From positions 1 to 64,000 of the forward strand of contig DATFHF010000003.1 in assembly GCA_035248685.1 (NCBI GenBank): a stretch of DNA of 64,000 bases, in the 5' to 3' direction. A program made the position numbers and the translations under genes. The DNA comes from Jatrophihabitans_A sp035248685 (GTDB lineage Bacteria; Actinomycetota; Actinomycetes; Mycobacteriales; Jatrophihabitantaceae). This document shows positions 25,132 through 34,056 of the stretch, piece by piece; positions within the stretch are counted from its first letter, which is position 1, and every line of letters begins with the position of its first letter. Under the pieces are notes generated by a model, which ran no database searches, was not told the DNA's origin, and saw only the letters and a list, made by a program, of their open reading frames with translations.

Positions 25132-26568
25132 TCAGCGGCTCCAGATCGGCGGGTGTCGATCGGCCCACGGCGCGGCGCCCTCCAGCTGCGCGCACAGTGC
25201 CAGCAGCGGCGCCTCACCGGCCGGCCGGCCCACCAGCATCACCCCGACCGGCAGGCCGTCGGCCGTCCAGTGCAGCGGCAGGCTGGCCGCCGGTTGGCCG
25301 CTGGCGTTGTAGATGGCGGTATATGGGGTAAACCGCTTCTGCCGCTCGAAGTCCTCGGCCGGGTCGACCGGATTCTCGGCCGTCCCGCAGAACCAGCCGA
25401 TCGGCCGGGGCGGCAGCGCCAGGGTCGGCGTGAGCACCGCGTCGAAGCCGGCGGTCGCCACGATCGCCTGCCGGCTGATCATGCCCAACAGGCCGACGGC
25501 GGCGGCATATTCGGCGCCACCGATCTTAGCGCCGCGCTCACGCAGGTAGCGGGTCAGCGGGCGCAGCTCGTCCTCCCGGCTCGGATCCACCGGCACCGTC
25601 TGCGCCGACACCGCCCAGACCGTCTCGAAGGCGGGGATCACCATCGGTGGGATCGGCAGCTCGATGTCGACGACCTCATGGCCGAGTTCGGTCAGCAGCC
25701 CGCTGGCGTTCTGCCAGGCGGTCTGACATTCCGGGTCGACCTCGGCACCGGGCACCGGCGGTTGCAGATAGCGCCCGATCCGCAGCTGCTTCGGCACCCG
25801 GTCACACCAGCCGAGAAAGCTCTCGCCGGCCGGCAGCGGCGGCGCCCAGTGCGGGTCACCCGGCTGCGGGATTGCGGTCACGTCCAGAAAGGCCGCCGCG
25901 TCGCGCACGGTTCGGGCCAGCGGGCCGAGCACCGACAGCCCGGACGAGTCGGCATCCAGCGGGCCGCGCGAGATCCGGCCGCGGGTGGGCTTGATGCCGA
26001 ACAGGCCGGTCACGCTGGCCGGAATCCGGATCGAGCCGCCGCCGTCGGAGCCCTGCGCGATCGGCACGAAACCAGCCGCGACTGCCGCCGCGGCGCCGCC
26101 GGACGAGCCGCCGGCCAACCGCGAGGTGTCCCACGGGGTGCGGACCGGCTGGCCGATGTCGGTTTCGGTGTAACAGGGCAGCCCGAATTCCGGGGTGGCG
26201 GTCTTGCCTAGTGAGATGGTGCCCGCCTCGCGCAGCAGCCGGACCACGTGGTCGTCCACCGGGGCCAGAAAGTCCTGGTACAGCCGGGAACCCAGCTTGG
26301 TGGGCACACCGGCGGTCAGGTTCAGGTCCTTGATCGCGGTCGGCACCCCGTGCAGCGGTGGCAGTTGGGCGCCGGATAGCACCGCGGACTCGGCCTGCTT
26401 GGCCTGCTGGCGGGCGCTGTCGGCAGTCACCGTGACGAACGCGCCGATCTCACTGTCCAGCCGTTGGATCCGGTCCAGGTAGTGCGCAACCAGCTCGGTG
26501 GGGCTGACCGTCCGGGCCCGGATGGCCGCGGCGGCTTGCAGGGCGGTCAAGTCGTGAAGTTCGGCCAT
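25132..26568 (-). CDS. Amidase-signature family hydrolase
   Basis: A 478-residue amidase with the full Ser-cisSer-Lys triad: Lys80 (AIKDLN), Ser155 in GGSSGGAAAA and nucleophile Ser179 (GSDGGGSIRIPAS). Length and spacing match GatA-like and aryl-amidase enzymes. gatB and gatC are not adjacent, so a role in tRNA amidation is unlikely and a small-molecule amidase is more probable. It is a separate unit between the lipid operon and the HNH gene. Substrate unknown. Confidence 0.92.
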   Translation of the reverse strand: MAELHDLTALQAAAAIRARTVSPTELVAHYLDRIQRLDSEIGAFVTVTADSARQQAKQAESAVLSGAQLPPLHGVPTAIKDLNLTAGVPTKLGSRLYQDFLAPVDDHVVRLLREAGTISLGKTATPEFGLPCYTETDIGQPVRTPWDTSRLAGGSSGGAAAAVAAGFVPIAQGSDGGGSIRIPASVTGLFGIKPTRGRISRGPLDADSSGLSVLGPLARTVRDAAAFLDVTAIPQPGDPHWAPPLPAGESFLGWCDRVPKQLRIGRYLQPPVPGAEVDPECQTAWQNASGLLTELGHEVVDIELPIPPMVIPAFETVWAVSAQTVPVDPSREDELRPLTRYLRERGAKIGGAEYAAAVGLLGMISRQAIVATAGFDAVLTPTLALPPRPIGWFCGTAENPVDPAEDFERQKRFTPYTAIYNASGQPAASLPLHWTADGLPVGVMLVGRPAGEAPLLALCAQLEGAAPWADRHPPIWSR

Positions 26569-26645
26569 CCGGGAAGGCTAGCCGCCCCGACCGGAGCTTC
26601 GACGCTCACCGCGAGCCCGGTTCGACGGGAGGAGTTGGCGGCGGG

Positions 26646-27236
26646 TTAGGACACCACCAGGTCCGGCACCGGGAGCGCCGCCACCGCCGGGATGGCGCGG
26701 CCGAGCTCACGACGGGTACTGAGCGGTACCTCGCACGGGGCGATGTCGTGGCCGAGGTAGCGGTCCCAGGACGGATCTCGCTTGGCCCAGCCCAGCACCA
26801 GGGCGACACTGGCCGATGGCTGGATCGGCACCCGGGGCAGTGACCAGCCGATTTCGCCGAGCAGCCGGTCGCCCTTGCGGTGGTTGCAGCGCGCGCAGGC
26901 CGCCACCACATTCGTCCACTCGTTGCGCCCGCCCCGGGAGCGGGGCACCACATGGTCGATGGTGTCGGCTCGCACCGTGCAGTACACGCAGCGGTGGGCG
27001 TCCCGGGCCAGCACGGCCCGCCGGGTCAGCGGCACCTGCCGCCGGTAGGGCACCCGGACATAGCGGGCCAGCCGCACCACCTGCGGGACCGGAACCTGGC
27101 GGTGTGCCGAGTGCAGGTAACCGCCGCCGGCCTCCACCACGTAGGCCTTCTCGGCCAGGATCAGCACGACGGCACGGCGGATCGGCACGACGCATAGCGG
27201 TTCGTACGACGCATTGAGCACGAGCGTCCCCGGCAC
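26646..27236 (-). CDS. HNH endonuclease (Rv2469c-like)
   Basis: A 196-residue protein starting MPGTLVLNASYEPL, a form common in actinobacteria, with an HNH domain at the centre: CVYC, TIDHVVPRSRGG, and ARCNHRKGDR. The GTG start at 27236 was chosen because GGAGG lies 8 nt upstream; longer frames lack support. The orthologue in M. tuberculosis (Rv2469c, from memory) also stands near glbO. It has the metal and catalytic residues of a nuclease, but its substrate is unknown; it is a chromosomal housekeeping type rather than an obvious defence gene. Confidence 0.9.
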   Translation of the reverse strand: MPGTLVLNASYEPLCVVPIRRAVVLILAEKAYVVEAGGGYLHSAHRQVPVPQVVRLARYVRVPYRRQVPLTRRAVLARDAHRCVYCTVRADTIDHVVPRSRGGRNEWTNVVAACARCNHRKGDRLLGEIGWSLPRVPIQPSASVALVLGWAKRDPSWDRYLGHDIAPCEVPLSTRRELGRAIPAVAALPVPDLVVS

Positions 27237-27332
27237 CGGCCTCACCTCCGAGTGTGTCTCTAGTGAACCCGACTGCGGCTGATCGCGCACCCACTAATTC
27301 GGCCGGTGTCGGCCGTGGCAGGCTAGGCGGCC

Positions 27333-28247
27333 GTGGAACCGATTCCTCAGGCCGGCACCGGCATCGCGTCCCAGAGCCTGGCGCTGCACGGTTTCTGGCA
27401 CCGGCATGCCAGCCTGCTGATCACCAAACCGCTCCAGGTGCTGGTCATCGTGCTGGTCGCGCTGGTGCTGCGGGCGGTGCTGCACCGGGCCATCAACCGG
27501 CTGACCCGGGCTAGCGCCGAGGGTGCGGTGCCGCGGATCCTGAGCCCGCACACCGAGCGCGCCTGGGAGGCGGCGCTGTTCGAGTCGACCGGGCTGATCA
27601 GCGAGCGCCGTAAGCAGCGCGCCGAGACGATCGGGTCGGTGCTGCGCAGCGCGGTCAGCTTCCTGATCTTCGTCACCGCCTTCCTGCTGATCCTTCAGGT
27701 GTTCAACATCAACCTGGCGCCGTTCGTCGCGGGCAGCTCGCTGGTGGCCGTGGCCGTCGGCTTTGGGGCGCAGAACATCATCAAGGACTTCCTGTCCGGG
27801 ATGTTCATGATGTTGGAGGACCAGTACGGCGTCGGCGACGTGATCGACCTGAAGGAGGCGGTCGGGACGGTGGAGGCGGTCGGGCTGCGCACCACCCGGC
27901 TGCGCGACGTCGAGGGCGTGGTCTGGTACGTGCGCAACGGGGAGATCGCCCGGGTGGGCAACAAGTCCCAGCAGTACGCGCAGGTGGTGCTCGACATCCC
28001 GGTCGCCGCCAACGCCGATCCGGCCGCTGCCCGGACCGCGATCGAGACCGCCGCCCGGCAGCTGTATGCCGACGAGGCGTGGACGCACTCGTTCCTGGCC
28101 GAACCGGAGTTGCTGGGCATCGAGAGCCTGACCCGGGAGGAGCTGGTGATCCGGCTGGTCGCCCGGGTCCGGCCGCTGGAGCAGTGGCGGGTGGCTCGCG
28201 AGCTGCGGGCCCGGATCCAGGCCGGACTGGCCGCGACGGCCGAATAG
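27333..28247 (+). CDS. MscS-type mechanosensitive channel
   Basis: A 304-residue small-conductance mechanosensitive channel that opens under membrane tension to release osmolytes. There are N-terminal helices (~30-52 and ~100-125) and a pore-lining TM3 with SLVAVAVGFGAQNIIKDFLSG, followed by the beta domain starting EDQYGVGDVIDL and the cytoplasmic alpha/beta region. The start is GTG. It is transcribed convergently to the flavoprotein gene with only 2 bp between stops. Confidence 0.93.
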   Translation: MEPIPQAGTGIASQSLALHGFWHRHASLLITKPLQVLVIVLVALVLRAVLHRAINRLTRASAEGAVPRILSPHTERAWEAALFESTGLISERRKQRAETIGSVLRSAVSFLIFVTAFLLILQVFNINLAPFVAGSSLVAVAVGFGAQNIIKDFLSGMFMMLEDQYGVGDVIDLKEAVGTVEAVGLRTTRLRDVEGVVWYVRNGEIARVGNKSQQYAQVVLDIPVAANADPAAARTAIETAARQLYADEAWTHSFLAEPELLGIESLTREELVIRLVARVRPLEQWRVARELRARIQAGLAATAE

Positions 28248-28249
28248 CG

Positions 28250-29689
28250 TTAGTCGGCCGGCAGCGCCCGCACCGCGTCCAGGATCGCCCGGTGCAGGGT
28301 CGGGTAGGCGTAGTGCATGCTGGCCAGCCGGTCGAGCGGCACCTCGGCATGCACCGCCAGGGTCAGCAGACCGAGCAGTTCGCCGCCGGCCGGGCCGACC
28401 ACAGTGGCTCCTACCAGCACCCGCCGGTCCCGATCGGCCACCAGTTTGACCAAGCCGTCGTTGCCCGGACCGTGGATCCAGCCGCGGGTTGAGGCCGCCA
28501 CATCGCTGCGACCGATCGCCACCACGATGCCCTGATCGCGGGCCTGCTCGTCCGACAGCCCGACCCGGCCCACCTCCGGGTCGGTAAAGGTGACCCAGGC
28601 TAACCCGTGGTAGCCACCGTACGGTTCGGGCCGACCCAACAGGTGCGCGATCAGCACCCGGGCCTGCCAGACGGCGACATGGGTGAACGCTCCGCGGCCG
28701 GTGACGTCGCCGACCGCACTGATGCCGTCGGTGACCCGCATGTGCTCGTCCACGTCCAAGATACGAGCCTGCGGGTCCAGCCCGACGGTGTCCAACCCAA
28801 GGCCGCCCAGGTTCGACCGTCGACCGGCCGCGATCAGCAGCCGTTCGGCGGTGATCAGCCGACCGTCGGACAGCTCGAGCACCACTCCCCGGTCGCCGTC
28901 GGGCCCAACCCGACTGATCTTGACACCGGTGTGCAGCTCGATGCCCTCGCGCTGGAACACCTTGGCTACCAGCCGGGCAGCCTCGGGTTCCTCCGGAGCC
29001 AGGATCCGCTCACCGCCTTCGAACAGCGTGACGTGGACCCCGAACCTGGCCAGCCCCTGAGCCAGCTCGCAGCCGACGGCGCCGCCGCCGATCACCAGCA
29101 GCGACGCCGGCGCACTGGTGATGCGCAGCACCTCGCGGTTCGTCCAGACCGGTCCGTCCGGAGTGGGCCCGTCACCGATCAGCTCGGCCAGACCCGGGAT
29201 CGGTGGAATCGCCGGTGCGGTGCCGGTGGCAACCACCACCTCGGTAGCCGTGAAGGTATGGCCACCGGCGGTGATCCGGGGTCGGCCGTCCGGCGCACGC
29301 CCGGCGAAGGCGCCGGCGGCGCGCAAGAAGTGCGCACCCAGGTCGGTCAACCGGTCCACCGCGACCTGATCGTTCCAGTTGTCAGTGGCCTCGGTACGGA
29401 TTCGGTCGGCGACGATTGAGTAGTTCGGCTGGGTCTGCGCGCTGCCGGCCAGCTGGTTCACGTGTCCGGCCTCGGCGAGCGTGCTGGCCGCCCGAACAAT
29501 CATCTTGGATGGGATACAGCCGTAGTACGGGCACTCACCACCGACCAGGTGCGGCTCGATGCCGAGCACCAACCGCCCGGCTTCGGCCAACCGCTCGGCG
29601 ACCTCCTCGCCGCCGGGACCGAGGCCGAGCACGATGACGTCGTAGTCCTTGAGCAGCTCGGCGGGGTGTTGTTGCACTTGGGCAGCCAT
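28250..29689 (-). CDS. FAD/NAD(P)-dependent disulfide oxidoreductase (dihydrolipoamide-dehydrogenase-like)
   Basis: A 479-residue class-I flavoprotein disulfide reductase. The FAD motif is GLGPGG (22-27), and the redox-active pair is Cys53/Cys58 in GGECPYYGCIPSK. NAD(P)-binding is at VIGGGAVGCELA. The C-terminal interface stretch HYAYPTLHRAI differs from the HxHPT of true Lpd, so it may be a quinone or other disulfide reductase of the LpdA/MerA group. The start at 29689 gives MAAQVQQHP; the longer frame has no ribosome site. It is divergent from glbO, separated by ~100 bp. Confidence 0.85.
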   Translation of the reverse strand: MAAQVQQHPAELLKDYDVIVLGLGPGGEEVAERLAEAGRLVLGIEPHLVGGECPYYGCIPSKMIVRAASTLAEAGHVNQLAGSAQTQPNYSIVADRIRTEATDNWNDQVAVDRLTDLGAHFLRAAGAFAGRAPDGRPRITAGGHTFTATEVVVATGTAPAIPPIPGLAELIGDGPTPDGPVWTNREVLRITSAPASLLVIGGGAVGCELAQGLARFGVHVTLFEGGERILAPEEPEAARLVAKVFQREGIELHTGVKISRVGPDGDRGVVLELSDGRLITAERLLIAAGRRSNLGGLGLDTVGLDPQARILDVDEHMRVTDGISAVGDVTGRGAFTHVAVWQARVLIAHLLGRPEPYGGYHGLAWVTFTDPEVGRVGLSDEQARDQGIVVAIGRSDVAASTRGWIHGPGNDGLVKLVADRDRRVLVGATVVGPAGGELLGLLTLAVHAEVPLDRLASMHYAYPTLHRAILDAVRALPAD

Positions 29690-29793
29690 GCCGGACACGG
29701 TATGCCGAAGCCGGCGCGGGACAATGGTCAGGTGCACCTGTTATCGCAACCGTCCGGGCCGTGGTCGGGCGAGCCATTGGCGGCCGGCCCGTG

Positions 29794-30171
29794 GTGAGCG
29801 CCGGCTTCTACGAGCGGATCGGCGGCGAGGCCACCTTTCGGTTGCTGGTCGAGCGGTTCTACGCGGGCGTGGCCACTGATCCGTTCCTGCGCGCGCTGTA
29901 TCCGGAAGCGGATCTGGGCCCGGCGGCCGAACGGCTGACGCTGTTTCTGATCCAGTACTGGGGCGGTCCGACCACGTATTCCGACACTCGTGGCCACCCC
30001 CGATTGCGGATGCGGCATGCGCCGTTCGTGATCGGCGCGGCCGAACGGGATGCCTGGCTGCGGCACATGCGCGAGGCGCTCGACTCGTTGGAACTGCCCG
30101 AAGAACTGGCCGCCGAGCTGTGGAACTACCTGACGATGGCGGCCGAATCGATGCGCAACAGCCCGACCTGA
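29794..30171 (+). CDS. glbO: Truncated haemoglobin, group II (GlbO)
   Basis: A 125-residue 2-on-2 globin binding oxygen and NO. Tyr at B10 (LVERFYAG, Tyr23), proximal His75 (RMRHAPF) and the Trp-rich G/H region are in place. Start GTG at 29794 or 29791 gives MSAGFYERIGG, the usual beginning. In M. tuberculosis glbO (Rv2470) sits between the HNH gene and the alpha-glucosidase, matching the order here. The divergent flavoprotein reductase is a possible redox partner, though nothing in the sequence proves it. Confidence 0.92.
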   Translation: MSAGFYERIGGEATFRLLVERFYAGVATDPFLRALYPEADLGPAAERLTLFLIQYWGGPTTYSDTRGHPRLRMRHAPFVIGAAERDAWLRHMREALDSLELPEELAAELWNYLTMAAESMRNSPT

Positions 30172-30225
30172 ATTGTTGTCGGCCGCCTCTCCCTCGGGGG
30201 CTACTTGATCGATACAGAAATGTAG

Positions 30226-30241
30226 CTGCAAGGGCTTACAG
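30226..30241. promoter_or_regulatory. Palindrome upstream of the alpha-glucosidase (possible LacI/MalR-type operator)
   Basis: CTGCAAGGGCTTACAG is a near-perfect 16-bp palindrome (TGCAAG around a GG centre, CTTACA), 72 nt upstream of the glucosidase start. It resembles CTTGCA-type operators of LacI-family sugar regulators. No regulator gene is adjacent. Confidence 0.35.
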
Positions 30242-30312
30242 AACGCACAGGCAAGCATTAGCCTGGTTTCTGAACCACCATTCGCTTTATCGAGAGATCT
30301 TCGGAGGACCGC

Positions 30313-32016
30313 GTGTCCCACCCGCTCAGCCCCAGCACCGACCGGGAGCAGGTCGTCACTGAAACCGTGGAGTCAGAGCGGTTCGATGGGCACTTCGACG
30401 GCGATCGGTACGACGGCGACCACCTGGATCTCTACGGCAGCACCGACAGCGCGACGACGCTCAGCGATGCCGACTGGTGGCGCAGCGCGGTGTTCTACCA
30501 GATTTATCCGCGCAGCTTCGCCGACGGCAACGGGGACGGCATCGGTGACCTGATCGGGGTGCGGCACCGGCTCGACTACCTCAAGCTGCTCGGCATCGAC
30601 GCCATCTGGCTGAGCCCCTTTTACCGGTCGCCGATGGCCGACGGCGGTTACGACGTCTCGGATCCGACCGATGTCGACCCGATGTTCGGCACGCTGGCCG
30701 ATTTCGACGCGATGATCACCGAGGCGCACGCCCGGGGCATCAAGGTGACCGTCGACATCGTGCCGAACCACTTTTCCGACCAGCACGCCTGGTTCCAGCA
30801 GGCGCTGGCGGCGGGACCGGGGTCGCCGGAGCGCGCCCGGTTCATCTTCCGGGACGGCCGCGGGCCCAACGGTGACCAGCCGCCGAACAACTGGCCGGCG
30901 ATGTTCGGCGGCTCGGCCTGGCAGCGCGTGCCGGACGGCCAGTGGTACCTGCACCTGTTCGCGCCGGAACAGCCGGATCTGAACTGGGAGAACCCGGAGG
31001 TCAGCCGAGAATTCGAACGCATCCTGCGGTTCTGGATGGACCGCGGGGCGGATGGCTTCCGGGTGGACGTGGCGCACTCGATGGCCAAGCCGAGCGGCCT
31101 GCCGGACATGGATCTAACCCACTACCAGGGCCCCAACAGCCAGCTCGACCCCGACCTTCGCTTCGACAACGACAACCTGCACGAGCACCTGCGGATGTTC
31201 CGGCGGGTGATGAACACGTATCCGCACCGGATGGCGGTCGGCGAGGCGTGGGTGCCCGACGACGAGCGGCTGGCCCGCTATGTCCGGCCGGACGAACTGC
31301 ACCTGACCTTCAACTTCCGGCTCGTGGAGGCCGAGTGGTCGGCCCGGGAGTTCATCACCGCGATCGACGGTTCGCTGAGCGCGATGGCCCGGGTGGGAGC
31401 GCCGTGTACCTGGGTGCTGTCCAACCACGACGTGGACCGGCACGCCACCCGTTATGGCGGCGGTGCGGTCGGCCTGACCCGGGCCCGGGCGGCGACCTTG
31501 GTGATGCTGTCGTTGCCGGGCACCGCCTACCTCTACAACGGTGAGGAACTGGGGCTGGCGAACGTGGACCTACCCGACGAGGTGTTGCAGGACCCCACCT
31601 GGGAGCGCAGCGGCCACACCGAACGTGGTCGGGACGGCGAGCGGGTGCCGATGCCGTGGGAGGGCACCGAACCGCCGTTTGGCTTCAGCTCGTCTGACCA
31701 GTCCTGGCTGCCGATGCCGGAGTACTGGCGTTCGCTCACCGTCGAGGCACAGCTCAGCGACCCGGAATCGACGCTGTCGCTGTACCGGAGCGCGCTCCAG
31801 CTGCGGCGGGCCTTGCCGGAGCTGCACGGATCCTCCTTCCAGTGGCAGCAGGCGCCGGCTGGTTGCCTGGCCTATCGGCGCGGCCCGAACCTGGTGGTCG
31901 CGCTCAACGCCAGCAATTCAGCGGTCGAGCTGCCACCAGGTGAGGTGCTGCTCGCCTCGAACCGGATCGACGGCGACAAGCTGCCTGCCAATACCGCGGT
32001 CTGGCTGCGCGTCTGA
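30313..32016 (+). CDS. GH13 alpha-glucosidase (AglA-like)
   Basis: A 567-residue alpha-amylase-family enzyme hydrolysing alpha-glucosidic bonds. Conserved regions are WWRSAVFYQIYPRSFAD, GFRVDVAH (nucleophile Asp), VGEAWVPD (acid Glu) and SNHDVDRHATRY (third Asp). The first ~50 residues are an acidic Asp-rich lead-in. The start is GTG with GGAGG upstream. It follows glbO as aglA (Rv2471) does in M. tuberculosis. A palindrome in the 140-bp leader may control it. No signal peptide, so probably cytosolic. Confidence 0.94.
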   Translation: MSHPLSPSTDREQVVTETVESERFDGHFDGDRYDGDHLDLYGSTDSATTLSDADWWRSAVFYQIYPRSFADGNGDGIGDLIGVRHRLDYLKLLGIDAIWLSPFYRSPMADGGYDVSDPTDVDPMFGTLADFDAMITEAHARGIKVTVDIVPNHFSDQHAWFQQALAAGPGSPERARFIFRDGRGPNGDQPPNNWPAMFGGSAWQRVPDGQWYLHLFAPEQPDLNWENPEVSREFERILRFWMDRGADGFRVDVAHSMAKPSGLPDMDLTHYQGPNSQLDPDLRFDNDNLHEHLRMFRRVMNTYPHRMAVGEAWVPDDERLARYVRPDELHLTFNFRLVEAEWSAREFITAIDGSLSAMARVGAPCTWVLSNHDVDRHATRYGGGAVGLTRARAATLVMLSLPGTAYLYNGEELGLANVDLPDEVLQDPTWERSGHTERGRDGERVPMPWEGTEPPFGFSSSDQSWLPMPEYWRSLTVEAQLSDPESTLSLYRSALQLRRALPELHGSSFQWQQAPAGCLAYRRGPNLVVALNASNSAVELPPGEVLLASNRIDGDKLPANTAVWLRV

Positions 32017-32045
32017 GCTATTCGCCATTCGTTTGGCCTACCGTC

Positions 32046-33116
32046 ATGACCGTGCCGGTGAAGACGCTCGCTGACCGGTTCCGCCGGCATGGTCTCATGA
32101 TGCCGGTCGGGCTGTACCGAACGCTGATCCTGGCGATGGCCGACGACCTGGAACAGGGCGGCGTGGTCGCCGAGATCTGCCGGGACTGGCTGGATGCGCC
32201 GTCATCGGCGATCGTGCAGCTGCGTTTGCTGGGCGGACTGCAACGACTGGTGTTGCAAGGCCGGGCTCCGCAGCTGGCGCGGTACTACCCGAACCTTGGC
32301 GGCACCTCCTCGCCCGAGCATGCCTGGTCGGCCTTCGAGCCGGTCCTTCGCGCGCACGTTGGAGAGCTCCGAGCGGCATTGGAACTGGCACCGCAGACCA
32401 ACGAGCCAGGGCGTTCGGTGCCGTTGCTGCTCGGAATCTTCGATGCTGTCCAACGCAGCGGCCTGGATTCGATACGGCTGCTGGAGGTGGGAGCGAGCGC
32501 CGGGCTGAACCTGCTGGTCGACCGGTTCCGGATCGGCGGGGACGGCTGGGCATCCGGGCCGACAGATTCACCGTTGCAGCTACGGGACGCGGTCGAGGGA
32601 ACCGTGCGACCGGTGCGGTACCGGATCATCTCTCGGCGCGGCTGCGACCTGGCACCGATCGACGCTACCTCCGCCGAGGGCCGGTTGCGGTTGACCTCGT
32701 TCGTGTGGCCGCATGACCTGCACCGGCATGAGCGGTTGCGCGCCGCCCTCGCCGTGGCTGCCGCCTACCCGGTCACCGTCGATGCCGCTGCCGCCTCAAC
32801 CTGGTTGGACGGGCAACTGGGTCTAGGAGTTGATGACGAGGTGTTGACCGTCATCTGGCATTCGACTACCAGGCAGTACTGGCCGCTGAGCGAGATCGCC
32901 GCGGTCGCCGCGAACATTTCGGCGGCGCGCGCCCGGATACCGATTGCCCATGTCGCAATGGAGAGTCCGGTGTCCGCCGCGGATTCGCGTGACCGGCGGG
33001 GCCATCGGCCGGCAGAGCTGACCATCCAGCTATCCGCCCCTGGCGCGGTGCGCGATGCCGAACCGCGTCTGTTGGGCACGGTTGCCGACCACGGCGTACC
33101 GGTGCGGGTGGCTTAG
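32046..33116 (+). CDS. DUF2332 protein
   Basis: A 356-residue protein matching the DUF2332 family, with LLEVGASAGLNLLVDRF (a Rossmann-like SAM motif), RLTSFVWPHDLHRHERLRAA and HVAMESP near the end. The motif suggests a methyltransferase-like fold, but no activity is known. It starts 29 bp after the glucosidase, so the two may be one transcript. It has an internal Arg/Asp-rich segment (~315-325). Confidence 0.85.
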   Translation: MTVPVKTLADRFRRHGLMMPVGLYRTLILAMADDLEQGGVVAEICRDWLDAPSSAIVQLRLLGGLQRLVLQGRAPQLARYYPNLGGTSSPEHAWSAFEPVLRAHVGELRAALELAPQTNEPGRSVPLLLGIFDAVQRSGLDSIRLLEVGASAGLNLLVDRFRIGGDGWASGPTDSPLQLRDAVEGTVRPVRYRIISRRGCDLAPIDATSAEGRLRLTSFVWPHDLHRHERLRAALAVAAAYPVTVDAAAASTWLDGQLGLGVDDEVLTVIWHSTTRQYWPLSEIAAVAANISAARARIPIAHVAMESPVSAADSRDRRGHRPAELTIQLSAPGAVRDAEPRLLGTVADHGVPVRVA

Positions 33117-33175
33117 CATCCGAGCCAATTCTGAAACCGGCCATGTCGTCAACCCTTCCGGCTACCGAGCCCTCG

Positions 33176-33907
33176 TCAGCCCACCTCAGTGAGTTCGGGC
33201 AGTTCCGCGCCGTGTGGAATATCGATTGCCTCCTCCCCGGTGCGCAGTGCGCGCAGCACCACTCGACCGACGTAGTCGGCGCTTTGCACCCGAAAACCAG
33301 GCGCGAACTCCTCACCGAGCTTGAACATGCCATCGCCGAACTCGGTGGCGGTCACTGATGGAAGCACCACCGACACCACGATGCCGTCGGCCGCCAGTTC
33401 TACTCGGGCCACCGCACTCAGCATGTTCAGCGCGGCCTTGGTCGCGCCGTAGGCGGCCACCATAGGGGTTGCCATCCGGCTGGTGCCGGAAGAGATGTTC
33501 ACAATGCGTCCGCCGCCCTGGCTTCGCATGCTCGGCAGCACCGCCTGGATCATTGCCAGCGAGCTGACCAGATTGAGTTGCAATAGCTCACTAAAATCGT
33601 CCGGATCTATGTCAGGCACCAGTTTGAGCAGGGCGCGGCCGGCGTTGTTCACCAGCCCATCGATGCGCCCGTGTCGGTCGAGCGTGGCCTGGATCAGCCT
33701 TGCCCGGTCGGCTGGATCGGTGACGTCGGTCGGCACCGCAAGTGCGCCGCCGAGTTGCTCGCTGAGCGCGGTCAGCCGTTCTTTGCGACGGGCGGCCAAC
33801 ACCGGTTGAGCACCGGCCTCGTACAGCAGCCGCGCAGTCGCCTCGCCGATCCCGGATGAGGCACCAGTGACTATTACGATCTTGTCGGTCAGGTCCATGA
33901 TCTCCAT
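33176..33907 (-). CDS. Short-chain dehydrogenase/reductase
   Basis: A 243-residue SDR. The cofactor loop is TGASSGIGE, followed by NNAG, a catalytic Ser in NISSGTSRM and YGATK with Tyr and Lys. The start is ATG at 33907 or three codons later (MDLTDKIV). It is convergent with the DUF2332 gene and divergent from the DUF222-HNH gene. It reduces or oxidises a hydroxyl or keto group with NAD(P); the substrate cannot be read from sequence. Confidence 0.92.
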   Translation of the reverse strand: MEIMDLTDKIVIVTGASSGIGEATARLLYEAGAQPVLAARRKERLTALSEQLGGALAVPTDVTDPADRARLIQATLDRHGRIDGLVNNAGRALLKLVPDIDPDDFSELLQLNLVSSLAMIQAVLPSMRSQGGGRIVNISSGTSRMATPMVAAYGATKAALNMLSAVARVELAADGIVVSVVLPSVTATEFGDGMFKLGEEFAPGFRVQSADYVGRVVLRALRTGEEAIDIPHGAELPELTEVG

Positions 33908-34056
33908 CGCCGCATCTTTTCATGATCCGGGCCGCCGATGGCAAGTCGTGCCACCAAACCTGTGGATGACGAAATTTTCTGTGGATAGCCATATCTGGCA
34001 AGGTGATTCTCAACCGGCTGAACGTTTTGTCAGACCCAGCAGCTAGCCTTCGGATC

